Made by a program: the position numbers and the translations under genes. This document shows, piece after piece, positions 1-8,377 of a DNA stretch of 41,044 bases. The DNA is taken from contig NZ_FYBH01000186.1 in NCBI RefSeq assembly GCF_900185595.1, positions 1 to 41,044 on the forward strand, in the 5' to 3' direction. The number at the start of each line of letters is the position of its first letter. Position 1 is the stretch's first letter. The notes under the pieces were generated by a model. The model did no database searches. It was not told the origin of the DNA and was given only the letters and a program-made list of their open reading frames with translations. The stretch is from Calothrix rhizosoleniae SC01 (GTDB lineage Bacteria; Cyanobacteriota; Cyanobacteriia; Cyanobacteriales; Nostocaceae).

Positions 1-959
1 ACAGTCAGGAAGTGGCAATGGATTTATCCCTTCAACCGTGCGATGTGATTCATTTTCAACATACGAGCCAGTACATACCAGTTATTCGCTCCTTAAACCC
101 TAAAGCTAAAATTGTCTTAACCCTTCATAGTGAGCTGTTTCCCCAACACAACCGGAAAATATTTGAAAAGCGTCTTCGCCACGTTGACTATGTCACTTGT
201 GTCAGTAACTACATAACTGAAAAAACTCGTCGAGACTTTCCCCAAATTGCTGATCGCTGCCAGACAATTTACAACGGTATTGAAAGCGGTGAATTTGTGA
301 ATAGTAAGAAAGACTATAGGGAAGCTAGAGAAAGGGAAATCAAGCGTATCATGTATGCAGGTGCGGTGTCACCACAAAAAGGGATACATATTTTATTAGA
401 AGCTCTACAAATTGTAGTTAAAAGCTATCCCAATGTTCAGCTAGAAGTGGTAGGCCCACAAGGAACAGTTCCTGCACAAGAATGTTTTCCTTTAGATGAT
501 AAAACCTTAGTAGACTGCTTAAAACCCTTTTATGCAAAACAATATCTATCTGAATTGCAACAAAGGCTTTCTCCAGACATTGCAGGTAGAGTATCTTTTG
601 CAGGAATGATTCCTCGTTCCCAGTTGATTGACCGTTTCTTTCAAGCAGATATTTTTGTTTTTCCACCAATCTGGGATGAAGGTTTTGGAATTCCACCGGT
701 TGAGTCAATGGCAGCAGGTACACCTGTAGTTGCCACTCGTTCTGGGGCTATAGTGGAAACTGTCCAGGATGGCGAAACGGGTCTTTTGGTGGAAAAGAAC
801 AATGCCCCTGCCCTAGCAACTGCAATCCTGCAACTTCTTGAAAATGATGATCTCAGAGAATCTATGGGCAGAGCAGGACGACAACGTGCTTTTGATTATT
901 TTACCTGGGAACGGGCTGCTGATAAAACCTTGCAGTTATACAAAACTGTTTGTAATTGA
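1..959 (+). CDS. Glycosyltransferase family 4 (GT-B), 5' truncated by the window
   Basis: The frame is open to base 1, so the real start lies outside; the GTG at 12 is only the first start codon inside. The visible 315 residues hold the end of the N-terminal Rossmann domain (VLTLHSELFP, CVSNYI) and the whole C-terminal GT-B domain. The sugar-nucleotide site carries the retaining GT4 E-x7-E signature (EGFGIPPVE, about residue 221), followed by MAAGTPVVATRSGAIVE and DGETGLLV. Family knowledge: cytoplasmic or membrane-associated transfer of a sugar from an NDP-sugar to a glycan or lipid acceptor. The downstream TPR and beta-rich genes on the same strand suggest an exopolysaccharide or protein-glycosylation locus, which is inference. 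The sugar and acceptor cannot be told. Confidence 0.9.
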   Translation, partial: SQEVAMDLSLQPCDVIHFQHTSQYIPVIRSLNPKAKIVLTLHSELFPQHNRKIFEKRLRHVDYVTCVSNYITEKTRRDFPQIADRCQTIYNGIESGEFVNSKKDYREAREREIKRIMYAGAVSPQKGIHILLEALQIVVKSYPNVQLEVVGPQGTVPAQECFPLDDKTLVDCLKPFYAKQYLSELQQRLSPDIAGRVSFAGMIPRSQLIDRFFQADIFVFPPIWDEGFGIPPVESMAAGTPVVATRSGAIVETVQDGETGLLVEKNNAPALATAILQLLENDDLRESMGRAGRQRAFDYFTWERAADKTLQLYKTVCN

Positions 960-1025
960 GTGTTCCTATTTTGATGGAACCTATTTGTATTTGGTAGATT
1001 GAAAAATCAAAAAAGAAGAGTTCCC

Positions 1026-1766
1026 ATGCCAAAAATTTCAGAAGTCCTCCAGCTTGCGTTTCAATATCATCGATCAAATCACTTAGTCAAAGCTAAGGAA
1101 GTTTACAATCTGATTCTAGAGCAACAGCCTCACCACCCAGAGGCATTATATGGGTTGGGAACGCTGGCACAGCAAGTAGGTCAGCACCAGTCTGCTGAGA
1201 AGTTGTTTATTGCAGCCCTCCAGATCCACCCAAAGTCTACAAAAACTTGGTTTAGTTTAGGTAATTTGCGCCAAGCTCAAGGTCAATTAAAAGAAGCAGA
1301 GTCAGCCTATAAGCAAGTCTTAGCCTTGCAACCGAACTCGGTAGCCGTTTACAACAATCTCGGCTATACCTTGCAACAACAAGGCAAACTGGAAGAAGCT
1401 ATAACCTGCTATCAAAAAGCTCTGGAATTTCAGTCAGACTGCGCTGAAGCTGAGGTTAATTTGGGCAACATCCTGTACTCCCAAGGAAAACTCTCTCCAG
1501 AACAAAAAGTCTACTATGGAGCTTTGAATAACAAACTAGGCATTGACCGCAAAAAAGCAGGGAATTTGAAAATTGCCATTGCTTACTTTCAACAGGCTAT
1601 AGCCCTACAGCCAGATTTAGGGAATGCTCATTACAACTTGGGAACAGCACTCCAAGAGCAGGGACAGTTTGAAGATTCCCTCACTTGCTATCAAAGAGCT
1701 TTGGAGTTGAATCCCGACAACTTTGAACTCCGTGATTTTATCATTATTTACCAAGCATTACTGTAG
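1026..1766 (+). CDS. Tetratricopeptide repeat protein
   Basis: About 246 residues built almost wholly of TPR units of roughly 34 residues (ALYGLGTLAQQVGQHQSAE, WFSLGNLRQAQGQLKEAE, VYNNLGYTLQQQGKLEEA, AHYNLGTALQEQGQFEDS). The fourth unit is distorted by an insert (KVYYGALNNKLGIDRKKAG). ATG 1026 is chosen over the in-frame TTG at 999 because AAGAAGAG lies 5-6 nt upstream of it. There is no signal peptide or membrane segment, so a cytoplasmic protein-interaction scaffold is likely. It lies 66 nt after the glycosyltransferase on the same strand. TPR arrays of this style often accompany glycosyltransferases in cyanobacteria, but no catalytic domain is attached. The specific role is unknown. Confidence 0.85.
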   Translation: MPKISEVLQLAFQYHRSNHLVKAKEVYNLILEQQPHHPEALYGLGTLAQQVGQHQSAEKLFIAALQIHPKSTKTWFSLGNLRQAQGQLKEAESAYKQVLALQPNSVAVYNNLGYTLQQQGKLEEAITCYQKALEFQSDCAEAEVNLGNILYSQGKLSPEQKVYYGALNNKLGIDRKKAGNLKIAIAYFQQAIALQPDLGNAHYNLGTALQEQGQFEDSLTCYQRALELNPDNFELRDFIIIYQALL

Positions 1767-1803
1767 TAAAAATAACACTAAATACTAAATCAATACCCTT
1801 AAT

Positions 1804-1908
1804 GTGAATTAAGTGCTGAAATCATTGTAATTGCGTTAATAATTTCCAAAACATGATTACAAGACAAGTCTCAAAATCCTTACAGGAGAAGAGATGTTTT
1901 TAATTCAC
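1804..1908. repeat. Small intergenic element, copy A (relative of 4663-4740)
   Basis: 105 bp bounded by the perfect inverted repeat GTGAATTAA / TTAATTCAC. Inside are ATTAAGTGCTGAAA at the left and a CAAGTCTC ... GAGAT-TTTTTAATTC block at the right. Both blocks recur in the same order and orientation at 4663-4740, where the middle is shorter. The TCTC/GAGA pair can form a short hairpin. It looks like a non-coding MITE-like remnant. It occupies most of the spacer between the TPR gene and the gene at 1964 and may carry that gene's upstream signals. Confidence 0.55.
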
Positions 1909-1963
1909 ACCATGATGTTCAATATATTACTTTATCTATAAACTTAAAAGAGGTGCAGAATTT

Positions 1964-3001
1964 ATGATTCAACTACTACACGGCAACCGACAACAATTTC
2001 GTTGGCGACACAACGATATAAATATTCTGGGAAACACAGATACCAAACTGCCTGTAGTGCATTCATTGTACCTGCTAAATGGCGGCTCGCCAGTTCATTT
2101 TTATGTAGAACCAGAACCGGAGTTAGGAAAACCGAAGTATCCTTGGGGAACCAGAACCCCATCCGTGCTGCGATTGAAAGATCTACCAGGTCACTTCAAC
2201 ATTGAAATCCCGGTTGATAGTCCAGCACTCCGGGAAGGGTGGAATAGTATCAGCATTCAAATCAAAAATGGGGAGGGAGAAATTGAGGTGCTGAATGCTG
2301 AATTTAACTGGAATTCTCAGCCCTTACCTCTCCCCCTGAACTTGGACAATCTCAGTAGTTACAATAACATTCAAGAAATTGCCCAAATTGTGGACGGTAA
2401 CTTTGACATTGATCATGAAAAAAATGCGATTTGTTCGCGGGAGCCAGTTGGTTCTGATACTCTCTTACTGCTTGCTTCTCCTGGTGGCAGCCAAGAAGCT
2501 ACCTATGATGTGAAGTTTGCCAGTAATAGAAAGGGTTGGTCCTTCCTGGGATTAAGCGACTTTTTTGCCGGACATACAGAACAGTCCCCGGATCTGGGTA
2601 TTAAACCCGGTTATTCCACTGCAGGGCTGGCGACGCTCGACCATAAGGGATTGCCTCAGATTTGGATAGCTTGGGGAGACTGCCTATATGAGAAGGAAGA
2701 TTCATGGGTGATCAAGACTGAAAAAGAGATTAAACTTCCTATCCGTTCAGGCATTACCTACAGCGTCAGACATCAAGTGATTATGGAAAAAAATGTTAAT
2801 TGTGCAAGGTTTCGCATTTGGAAGAAAGGCAACCCTGAGCCAAATGTTTGGGTATGTCAAGAACACAATCAGCATCTCAATAGCAAATTACCTAGAATTA
2901 ATCAAGCTGCTTTTGGTCTCTTTCAATATTGGGGAATGTCAACAGAATGGTCCAATATTCATGTGAAAGCTCTAGATCTCAAAATGCAAGAACTCGGTTA
3001 A
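1964..3001 (+). CDS. Uncharacterised two-domain beta-rich protein (possible lectin-like fold)
   Basis: 345 residues, ATG start preceded by AGAGGTG about 8 nt upstream. There is no signal peptide or membrane helix. Residues 1-120 look like an Ig-like beta-sandwich (HGNRQQFRWRHNDINILGN, LREGWNSISIQI). Residues about 150-340 look like a concanavalin-type jelly roll (WSFLGLSDFF, GLPQIWIAWGD, VRHQVIMEKN, FRIWKKGNPEPNVW, FGLFQYWGMSTEWSNI). This is pattern recognition, not a database match, and I do not recognise a named family. The glycosyltransferase and TPR genes upstream make a carbohydrate-related role plausible. No catalytic residues can be assigned. Confidence 0.75.
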   Translation: MIQLLHGNRQQFRWRHNDINILGNTDTKLPVVHSLYLLNGGSPVHFYVEPEPELGKPKYPWGTRTPSVLRLKDLPGHFNIEIPVDSPALREGWNSISIQIKNGEGEIEVLNAEFNWNSQPLPLPLNLDNLSSYNNIQEIAQIVDGNFDIDHEKNAICSREPVGSDTLLLLASPGGSQEATYDVKFASNRKGWSFLGLSDFFAGHTEQSPDLGIKPGYSTAGLATLDHKGLPQIWIAWGDCLYEKEDSWVIKTEKEIKLPIRSGITYSVRHQVIMEKNVNCARFRIWKKGNPEPNVWVCQEHNQHLNSKLPRINQAAFGLFQYWGMSTEWSNIHVKALDLKMQELG

Positions 3002-3118
3002 AACGAATGAAGCTATCCATAGTTACTGTAAGACAGGCTGTATTTTAGTATGCTATTAGCATGTTAGTATCAACACCAATTAGAAAACCAGAATATTGGC
3101 ATATCGGACATATTGTAG

Positions 3119-3997
3119 CTATTCAATACACTGACTTGGCTTATTTAATTTAGGTTTAACCATGAGAGCACCACAGCTAAATAAAGTTAAAGTAGCTATA
3201 AGTAAGGCTGGATTTGCTGAAGGCTCAGGCTCCGGAACTGCTGAAATTTCCACCTTGTTTCGTTTAACTTCTACCAAAGCTAATGTAGTGTTATTTGCAA
3301 AATAGCGATCGTAAGAACCAACAATATAGGCTTCAGCGTATTCTTGATTCTCTCCAAAGTCGTAATCAGTGCTAGTTGCATACGGATCTATCAGCACATA
3401 TTCACTGTTATCATAGCCAATAAAATCATTATCTCCTGCTGTAGTTAGATTACCTACAAGACTAAAGTAGTCTATGGTCTGATTATTACTTACATCTACT
3501 AGTGTAAAAAAGATATTTCCATTTGCCCTGGCATTTTCCACATATGGATTATCTACAGATGGATTATCTACCAATGGATAATCTATGGATGTATCTAGGG
3601 TTAAATCGCCAAAAAAATCAAATTTGAAATTAGTATCTGCCGTTATATCAAAGACTCCTCGAATCGTGGCTTCACTTTCTGCTGTACCTATGTAAGCTCC
3701 AACTTCACCTAACGCAGAAGTTGAAGAGACATTATATCCTAGTGCGGGGTCAATAACAAAAACTGCATCTGCATTCGCTTCGGTAGATAATTTAGCATCT
3801 TCAAAAATTCCTATGGCATTGACATTGGCATCAAAGTCAATATTAGTGGAGACTGTGGAAGGATTTTGACTAAAATTTGTAAACAAAAAGTTCCCTTCTG
3901 AGTTGGCAAGAGTAGCTGCTTTACTAGGTGAAACTGTCACCATTGAAATAGCTAAACATGGAGCACAGAATAGTAGTACTTTTTTTAAAAATTGCAT
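3119..3997 (-). CDS. Secreted protein with PEP-CTERM sorting signal
   Basis: 292 residues from ATG 3997, chosen because GAGG lies about 8 nt upstream and the product then begins directly with a signal peptide (MQFLKKVLLFCAPCLA... cleavage near SKAA). The body is acidic and beta-rich (many Asp/Asn/Thr/Ser). The C-terminus has the tripartite exosortase signal: VPEPEPSANP, a hydrophobic stretch (ALLIATLTLFSCGALM) and a basic tail (KPKLNK). Family knowledge: such proteins are processed by an exosortase (EpsH type) and end up in the envelope or exopolysaccharide. A tandem VDNP(S/Y) motif sits near residue 165. It is convergent with the gene ending at 3001. Ligand or function unknown. Confidence 0.85.
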   Translation of the reverse strand: MQFLKKVLLFCAPCLAISMVTVSPSKAATLANSEGNFLFTNFSQNPSTVSTNIDFDANVNAIGIFEDAKLSTEANADAVFVIDPALGYNVSSTSALGEVGAYIGTAESEATIRGVFDITADTNFKFDFFGDLTLDTSIDYPLVDNPSVDNPYVENARANGNIFFTLVDVSNNQTIDYFSLVGNLTTAGDNDFIGYDNSEYVLIDPYATSTDYDFGENQEYAEAYIVGSYDRYFANNTTLALVEVKRNKVEISAVPEPEPSANPALLIATLTLFSCGALMVKPKLNKPSQCIE

Positions 3998-4443
3998 TGT
4001 TTTAACCTCAAAAAAATTAGAGTTTTTAATTTTATCCAACCTAAATAACTCTCCTAAAACAATCAGGATATATCAAAAAAAATTGATATTATTAATATTA
4101 TTCATTACCAAATTATTTGGCAGAACTGTACTTATGTTCATAAATACATTTATCAATAAGTTAAAAAATCTTTTTGATAAATTATCTGTTTTTTCTCAGA
4201 TTTTAGACCAAGTTATATGATTTAGGATATGCCTATCTTTAAGCCTTGACAATCAATTATCGTTCTTATATGTAATCATCAGAGAGCTATGACAATACTG
4301 ATAAAAATTGATTTTGACAATAACATAATCTAATTTATGCAAATCTAAATGCTCGATGTTTTGATGCCTGAGATTTGCCAATATCAGTATTTATTATCCT
4401 ACTTACGCAACATTTTATAATCTTCTTTTATTAGCTTTATTCT
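3998..4443. other. AT-rich gene-free spacer
   Basis: Very AT-rich DNA upstream of the PEP-CTERM gene. It should contain that gene's promoter on the minus strand, but no convincing -10/-35 pair can be chosen. No open frame here looks coding. ATTTAGGATATGCC near 4220 resembles ATCTAGGATATGCC near 10831; the match is short. Confidence 0.4.
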
Positions 4444-4659
4444 TCATAATAATATTTTGTTTTTCATGATTTCATCATATAGTAAATCCCGAGATTCACC
4501 TATAATAATACCCGTATTAATACTGTCTAAATTAATGTTAATACCGTTAATTTGCAGGCGCTGTAAATTTGACGTAAGTTCCTGTAAAGCTATGCTCAAA
4601 TTTGAATAGTAAAAATATAAAGTAAATATATAGATATTTTGAGGTAGATTAGGTATCAT
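4444..4659 (-). CDS. Small hypothetical ORF or gene fragment
   Basis: 71 codons, starting ATG four bases from element copy B (4663-4740). The amphipathic run ALQELTSNLQRLQINGININ and the rest of the product look more protein-like than the surrounding AT-rich DNA would produce by chance. There is no Shine-Dalgarno sequence, signal peptide or recognisable domain. It could be a real small protein, or the 3' remnant of a gene truncated by the element. I do not recognise a family. Confidence 0.35.
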   Translation of the reverse strand: MIPNLPQNIYIFTLYFYYSNLSIALQELTSNLQRLQINGININLDSINTGIIIGESRDLLYDEIMKNKILL

Positions 4660-4662
4660 AAT

Positions 4663-4740
4663 GCATTAAGTGCTGAAACCAACATAAATGCCTGGATAAG
4701 TCTCACAACCCTCACAAGAAAAGAGACATTTTTAATTCGC
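4663..4740. repeat. Small intergenic element, copy B (relative of 1804-1908)
   Basis: Shares ATTAAGTGCTGAAA at the left and a GTCTCACAACC ... GAGACATTTTTAATTC block at the right with copy A, but with a shorter middle (about 78 bp against 105). GTCTC and GAGAC form a perfect 5-bp stem around 18 nt. It ends 89 bp before the aminotransferase start, so it may contribute leader or promoter sequence there. Confidence 0.5.
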
Positions 4741-4829
4741 AAAATTATTATCCTCAGAAACAAACAAAAATCGATCGGGATTCTGGGATATGCTGGAATA
4801 AACGGAAAATTTGCCAAATAAAAGTGACG

Positions 4830-5996
4830 ATGAAGCTGGCAGGACGAATAAGTCAGGTAAAACCTTCTCTAACCTTAGCGATCGCAGCTAAGGCTAAGGC
4901 AATGAAGGCAGATGGAATTGATGTTTGTAGTTTTAGTGCTGGGGAACCAGATTTTGACACTCCAGCCCATATTAAAGCCGCAGCTGCAAAGGCTTTGGAT
5001 GAAGGTAAGACAAAATATGGCCCTGCGGCAGGAGAACCAAAGTTACGAGAGGCGATCGCCAATAAGCTCAAATCTAACAATAATCTAGATTATAAAGCAG
5101 AAAATGTGATTGTCACCAACGGTGGTAAACATTCCCTGTTTAATCTCATGTTGGCTTTGATCGAACCAGGTGATGAGGTGGTAATTCCAGCTCCATATTG
5201 GTTGAGCTATCCGGAAATGGTCACCTTAGCTGGGGGTAAAGCTGTAATTGTACCCACCGATGCATCCACCGGGTACAAAATCACCCCAGAAAGGCTGCGT
5301 CAGGCAATTACCCCCAAAACTAAGTTATTTGTCCTCAACTCCCCATCTAATCCCACAGGGATGGTGTATACACCAGAGGAGATCAAAGCGATCGCTCAAG
5401 TCATAGTTGACGCTGATATACTAGTTGTGTCTGACGAAATTTACGAGAAAATTCTCTATGATGGAGCCACACACATCAGTATTGGTTCCCTAGGTTCGGA
5501 AATCTTTCAGCGTACCATTATCAGTAATGGATTTGCTAAGGGTTATTCCATGACTGGTTGGCGAATTGGTTATTTAGCAGGGCCGGCAGACCTAATTAAA
5601 GCTACTATTACCATTCAAAGCCATAGTACATCTAATGTGTGTACCTTTGCTCAATATGGAGCGATCGCAGCTTTGGAAAATTCCCAGGACTGTGTGGAAG
5701 AAATGCGCCAAGCCTTTGCTAAACGAAGACAGGTAATGTTAGCCAGACTCAACGCCATTCCTGGATTAAGTTGTGCCAAACCCGATGGTGCTTTTTATAT
5801 GTTTCCTGATATCAGTAAAACTGGATTAAAGTCTATGGACTTTTGTAATGCTTTATTGGAAAAACATCAGGTGGCGGTTATTCCTGGAATTGCTTTTGCT
5901 GCGGATAACAATATTCGTCTATCTTATGCTACTGACATGGCAACCATTGATAAGGGCTTGGATCGATTAGAAAAATTTGTCAAGTCCCGACTGTAG
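4830..5996 (+). CDS. aspC: Aspartate aminotransferase (class I, PLP-dependent)
   Basis: 388 residues, the usual length for prokaryotic subgroup Ib aspartate transaminases. Visible marks: [12 protein letters not shown] (substrate loop), the [15 protein letters not shown] turn, [24 protein letters not shown] (PLP pyridine-N Asp), the PLP lysine in [19 protein letters not shown] and a C-terminal Arg in NIRLSYA. It interconverts aspartate/2-oxoglutarate and oxaloacetate/glutamate in the cytoplasm; some cyanobacterial relatives also use prephenate, which cannot be decided here. ATG 4830 is preferred over the in-frame GTG 4824 because [13 protein letters not shown] matches the family N-terminus. 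Monocistronic, followed by a strong hairpin (6000-6079). Confidence 0.92.
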   Translation: MKLAGRISQVKPSLTLAIAAKAKAMKADGIDVCSFSAGEPDFDTPAHIKAAAAKALDEGKTKYGPAAGEPKLREAIANKLKSNNNLDYKAENVIVTNGGKHSLFNLMLALIEPGDEVVIPAPYWLSYPEMVTLAGGKAVIVPTDASTGYKITPERLRQAITPKTKLFVLNSPSNPTGMVYTPEEIKAIAQVIVDADILVVSDEIYEKILYDGATHISIGSLGSEIFQRTIISNGFAKGYSMTGWRIGYLAGPADLIKATITIQSHSTSNVCTFAQYGAIAALENSQDCVEEMRQAFAKRRQVMLARLNAIPGLSCAKPDGAFYMFPDISKTGLKSMDFCNALLEKHQVAVIPGIAFAADNNIRLSYATDMATIDKGLDRLEKFVKSRL

Positions 5997-5999
5997 TTA

Positions 6000-6079
6000 T
6001 TAGAACCAAAAGACCCCCGACTTCTACTCATAGGAATCCCTGCAATATGCCCATACTGATGCAGAAGTCGGGGTTCTAA
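6000..6079 (+). terminator. Large inverted repeat after aspC (terminator or intergenic palindrome)
   Basis: CCCCGACTTCT (6015-6025) pairs perfectly with AGAAGTCGGGG (6063-6073), and outside it TTAGAA (6000-6005) pairs with TTCTAA (6074-6079), with a 37-nt loop. It lies directly after the aspC stop. No T-run follows, so it may be a REP-like 3' stabiliser and not a factor-independent terminator. Confidence 0.55.
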
Positions 6080-6117
6080 CAATATGTGAAACAAAAGTAT
6101 TCGATTGTGGTGCAGGC

Positions 6118-6213
6118 AGTTTAGTATTTTAGTTGGTATAGCGGTAAACTTAACGCTCTCCGGGCGAAAAGCCAGGTCGGTTTTTGGTTCACCGAGTCGA
6201 CTTAAACTAAACT
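6118..6213 (+). promoter_or_regulatory. Possible structured leader of the DUF3352 gene
   Basis: AGTTTAG (6118-6124) can pair with CTAAACT (6207-6213) 14 nt before the ATG at 6228. It encloses about 80 nt with smaller GC-rich hairpins (CGCTCTCCGGGCG, CGGTTTTTGGTTCACCG). No Shine-Dalgarno sequence is visible before the ATG. This is a possible cis-acting RNA structure only, not a match to a known riboswitch class. Confidence 0.3.
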
Positions 6214-6227
6214 CTTTGTGAATACAT

Positions 6228-6497
6228 ATGAGGCCACGCTCTGTTTTTAGTTTAATTGCAATTGGTGCGGTAGCACTGCTATTAATCGGTTCTGCAATTT
6301 TTTATTGGTTATTACCCAGAAATACCCCCAGCTTAATCACAAATAGAGGCACTATATCCGAACCAAGTGCAGCTATCTTTATTCCCAAACAAGCACCAAT
6401 TATGGTGTCAATGCTAGTAAACCCAGAGGATTTGCCAGCCCTATCTAGAAATGGCATATCCTCCCAATTACAAAATAGTGTAAGTAGATCGGCGTAA
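6228..6497 (+). pseudogene. DUF3352 fragment 1 (N-terminal anchor)
   Basis: 85 native codons plus four encoded by the insert (SRSA), then TAA. It contains the whole N-terminal membrane anchor, so if translated alone it would be a short anchored periplasmic peptide. Confidence 0.7.
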
Positions 6498-6609
6498 AAA
6501 ATTATCGTTTGGATAAGGCAGGGGGCAGGGAGCAGGGAGCAGGGGGAACAAGGATTTTAGGCTTATTTACTTTTCTTCACATAGTTTGGTTTTATTGTGC
6601 CGACTTACT
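6483..6609 (+). mobile_element. 127-bp TA-flanked MITE, copy 1
   Basis: Begins AGTAGATCGGCGTAAAAAATT and ends TTTTATTGTGCCGACTTACT. The ends form an imperfect inverted repeat (AGTARGTYGGCRYAA). It is bordered by TA at 6481-6482 and TA at 6610-6611, the target duplication typical of IS630/Tc1/mariner-type elements. The middle holds a G-rich run (GCAGGGGGCAGGGAGCAGGG). It encodes no transposase. It differs from copy 2 at a few bases (AGATC for AGGTT, GGATTTT for GGGTTTT, CTTTTC for CTATTC). Size and TA target resemble published cyanobacterial MITEs such as Nezha, but identity with it is not established. Confidence 0.88.
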
Positions 6610-7226
6610 TATTAGCTAACTCTGGTATTAATTACCAAAAAGATATTCAACCGTGGTTAGGGGAAGAAATTACCTTAGCTGTGACTACCCCAGATATAGA
6701 TAGGGATGATAAAAATGGATTGCAACCAGGATACCTCATGGCTTTAGCCACCGCACAACCAGAAAAAAGCCGAGAATTTGTCGATTTATTATTTTCCCAG
6801 CGAGTATTAGCAGGTAATCAATTAGCTGTAGAAGAATATGAAGGTGTAAAGCTAATTTATGACTATCCAGAACTGAATCAGGAGCAGAATAAACCCAAAC
6901 ACATCAAAGATTTACAACCCCTGGCTAGTGCTTTAGTAGGAAACAGCTTTGTATTATTTGCTAACAATCTTCAAGTATTGCGAGACGCAGTAAATAATGT
7001 CCAAGCACCGGACGTGAATTTGCTCAGTTCTCCCCAATATCAAAAAGCCATACAGCAATTACCCAAAGAATCTCATTTAGCTACAGCTTTTATTAATTTC
7101 TCTACAGTGGCACAATGGCAAGGGTTACAGCTAATAGATCCAGTTTACGATAGTCAAATGGTTGCCCTGAAGCTATCTAATAAAGGATTATTTGCAGAAA
7201 ATATTATACTAAGTAGGTTGGCGTAA
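6597..7226 (+). pseudogene. DUF3352 fragment 2 (middle)
   Basis: Opens with a GTG inside the end of insert 1 (ATTGTGCCGACTTAC), giving MPTY followed by native LLANSG. It ends with SRLA-stop from insert 2. No ribosome-binding site precedes the GTG and there is no export signal, so a functional product is doubtful. Confidence 0.65.
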
Positions 7227-7338
7227 AAAATTATCGTTTGGATAAGGCAGGGGGCAGGGAGCAGGGAGCAGGGGGAACAAGGGTTTTAGGCTTATTTACT
7301 ATTCTTCACATAGTTTGGTTTTATTGTGCCGACTTACT
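7212..7338 (+). mobile_element. 127-bp TA-flanked MITE, copy 2
   Basis: TA borders at 7210-7211 and 7339-7340. By eye its sequence is identical over the full 127 bp to copy 3 at 27142-27268, which indicates recent movement. Same orientation and same codon phase as copy 1, 600 native bp away in the same gene. Confidence 0.88.
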
Positions 7339-8207
7339 TAGCAGCATCCAAAGAATTACCAGTATCAGCCTCATTATCTACACTTACAACAGCATCAAAC
7401 TGGATTCCCAACACAGCAGCATTAGTCTTAACAGGTAAGGATTTAAGCAATTTAGGTAATACTGCTTTGGCACAGTTTTGGACACAATTAACCAACACTA
7501 TATCTGGTTCTAGTAGAAATACAATTAGCCAATGGGTAAAACCACTGACAGATGTGCAAAATCCTTGGAGAATTGACTTATCTGAGGATATTTTTAGTTG
7601 GGTAAAGGGAGAATATGCCCTGGGGTTATTACCCAACAATGGCAAAAAAGCACCTGATTGGATTTTAGTTGTAGACAAATCGGATGGTAAAGCTGGAATT
7701 TCTCATTTAGATCAGATTGCCGCTTCATCTGGTTTAAGTATTAATAGTTTCTCATTAGAACAGCAAAAAATCTTAGCCTGGACACAAATACAAGCAGCTG
7801 CAACTCCCCAAAATAATAAGCAAGATAAACCTTTCAATATAGACGCACAAATTAGAGGCTTACATACAACATTAGGGAATTATGAAATTTTTACATCCTC
7901 CATTGCAACTATGGATAAAATACTCACAACAGAAGAAAATAGCTTTATGAAAAGTCCTTCTTTCCAAAACAGTTTGCATGTTATGCCTTTTCCGAATCAA
8001 GGCTATGCATACCTTGACTGGAGCACAGGTCAGGAAATTATTAAACACGAATTTCCCATGATTAAGTTATTTACAGCATTAAGTAAACCATTTGTGAATA
8101 AATTACTCCCACGCAGTGACTTTGATCAAGTATCGCTTACCTTGAGTAGTGATAGTAGTCATACTGACTTTCTCAAAGCATCTTTACTTTTGCAACTTGA
8201 ACCCTAA
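7326..8207 (+). pseudogene. DUF3352 fragment 3 (C-terminal half)
   Basis: Like fragment 2 it opens with the GTG carried by the element end (MPTYLAASKELP), then about 289 native residues (SLSTLTTASNWIPNTAALVLTG ... FDQVSLTLSS). The codons are undamaged to the natural stop. Confidence 0.65.
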
Positions 8208-8377
8208 CAACTTAGTCTTTGACTAACAGATAGTTTATTTTGCCAATTCGTATAAGATTTTTGATATCTTGTACAGATTTTTTTGTACAGATTATAAGGT
8301 GTCATACTCCCAAGACAAACATATAGTGATGGAAATTAAGATTTATATATAAAAACACTATAATTACTTTTAAATAA

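Larger units (their letters stand above)
6228..8207 (+). pseudogene. DUF3352-family membrane-anchored protein gene split by two MITEs
   Basis: Three segments in one frame (6228-6482, 6612-7211, 7341-8207) together give a normal-length DUF3352 protein of about 573 residues once the two inserts are removed. The N-terminus has a hydrophobic anchor (FSLIAIGAVALLLIGSAIFYWLL), then AAIFIPKQAPIMVSMLVNP, then YQKDIQPWLGEEITLAVTT in segment 2, all features I associate with cyanobacterial DUF3352 proteins. Each insert is 127 bp plus one duplicated TA (129 bp, 43 codons), so the frame is kept, but each brings stops TAA, TAG, TAG in that frame. The joins after excision read GTA|TTA and CTA|GCA with nothing lost. 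Function of the family is unknown. The gene is most simply inactive; its otherwise intact reading frame implies recent disruption. Confidence 0.88.

Noticed and set aside
6120-6210. tRNA-like sequence (TTGGTATAGCGGTAAAC ... GGTTCACCGAGTC)
   Set aside because: It has tRNA-like words but no pairing acceptor stem or anticodon arm could be drawn.
7238-7438. Small protein starting MDKAGGREQGAGG (also at 27168)
   Set aside because: It is a translation of the MITE in one frame, starts at TTG, and differs after the element ends in each place.
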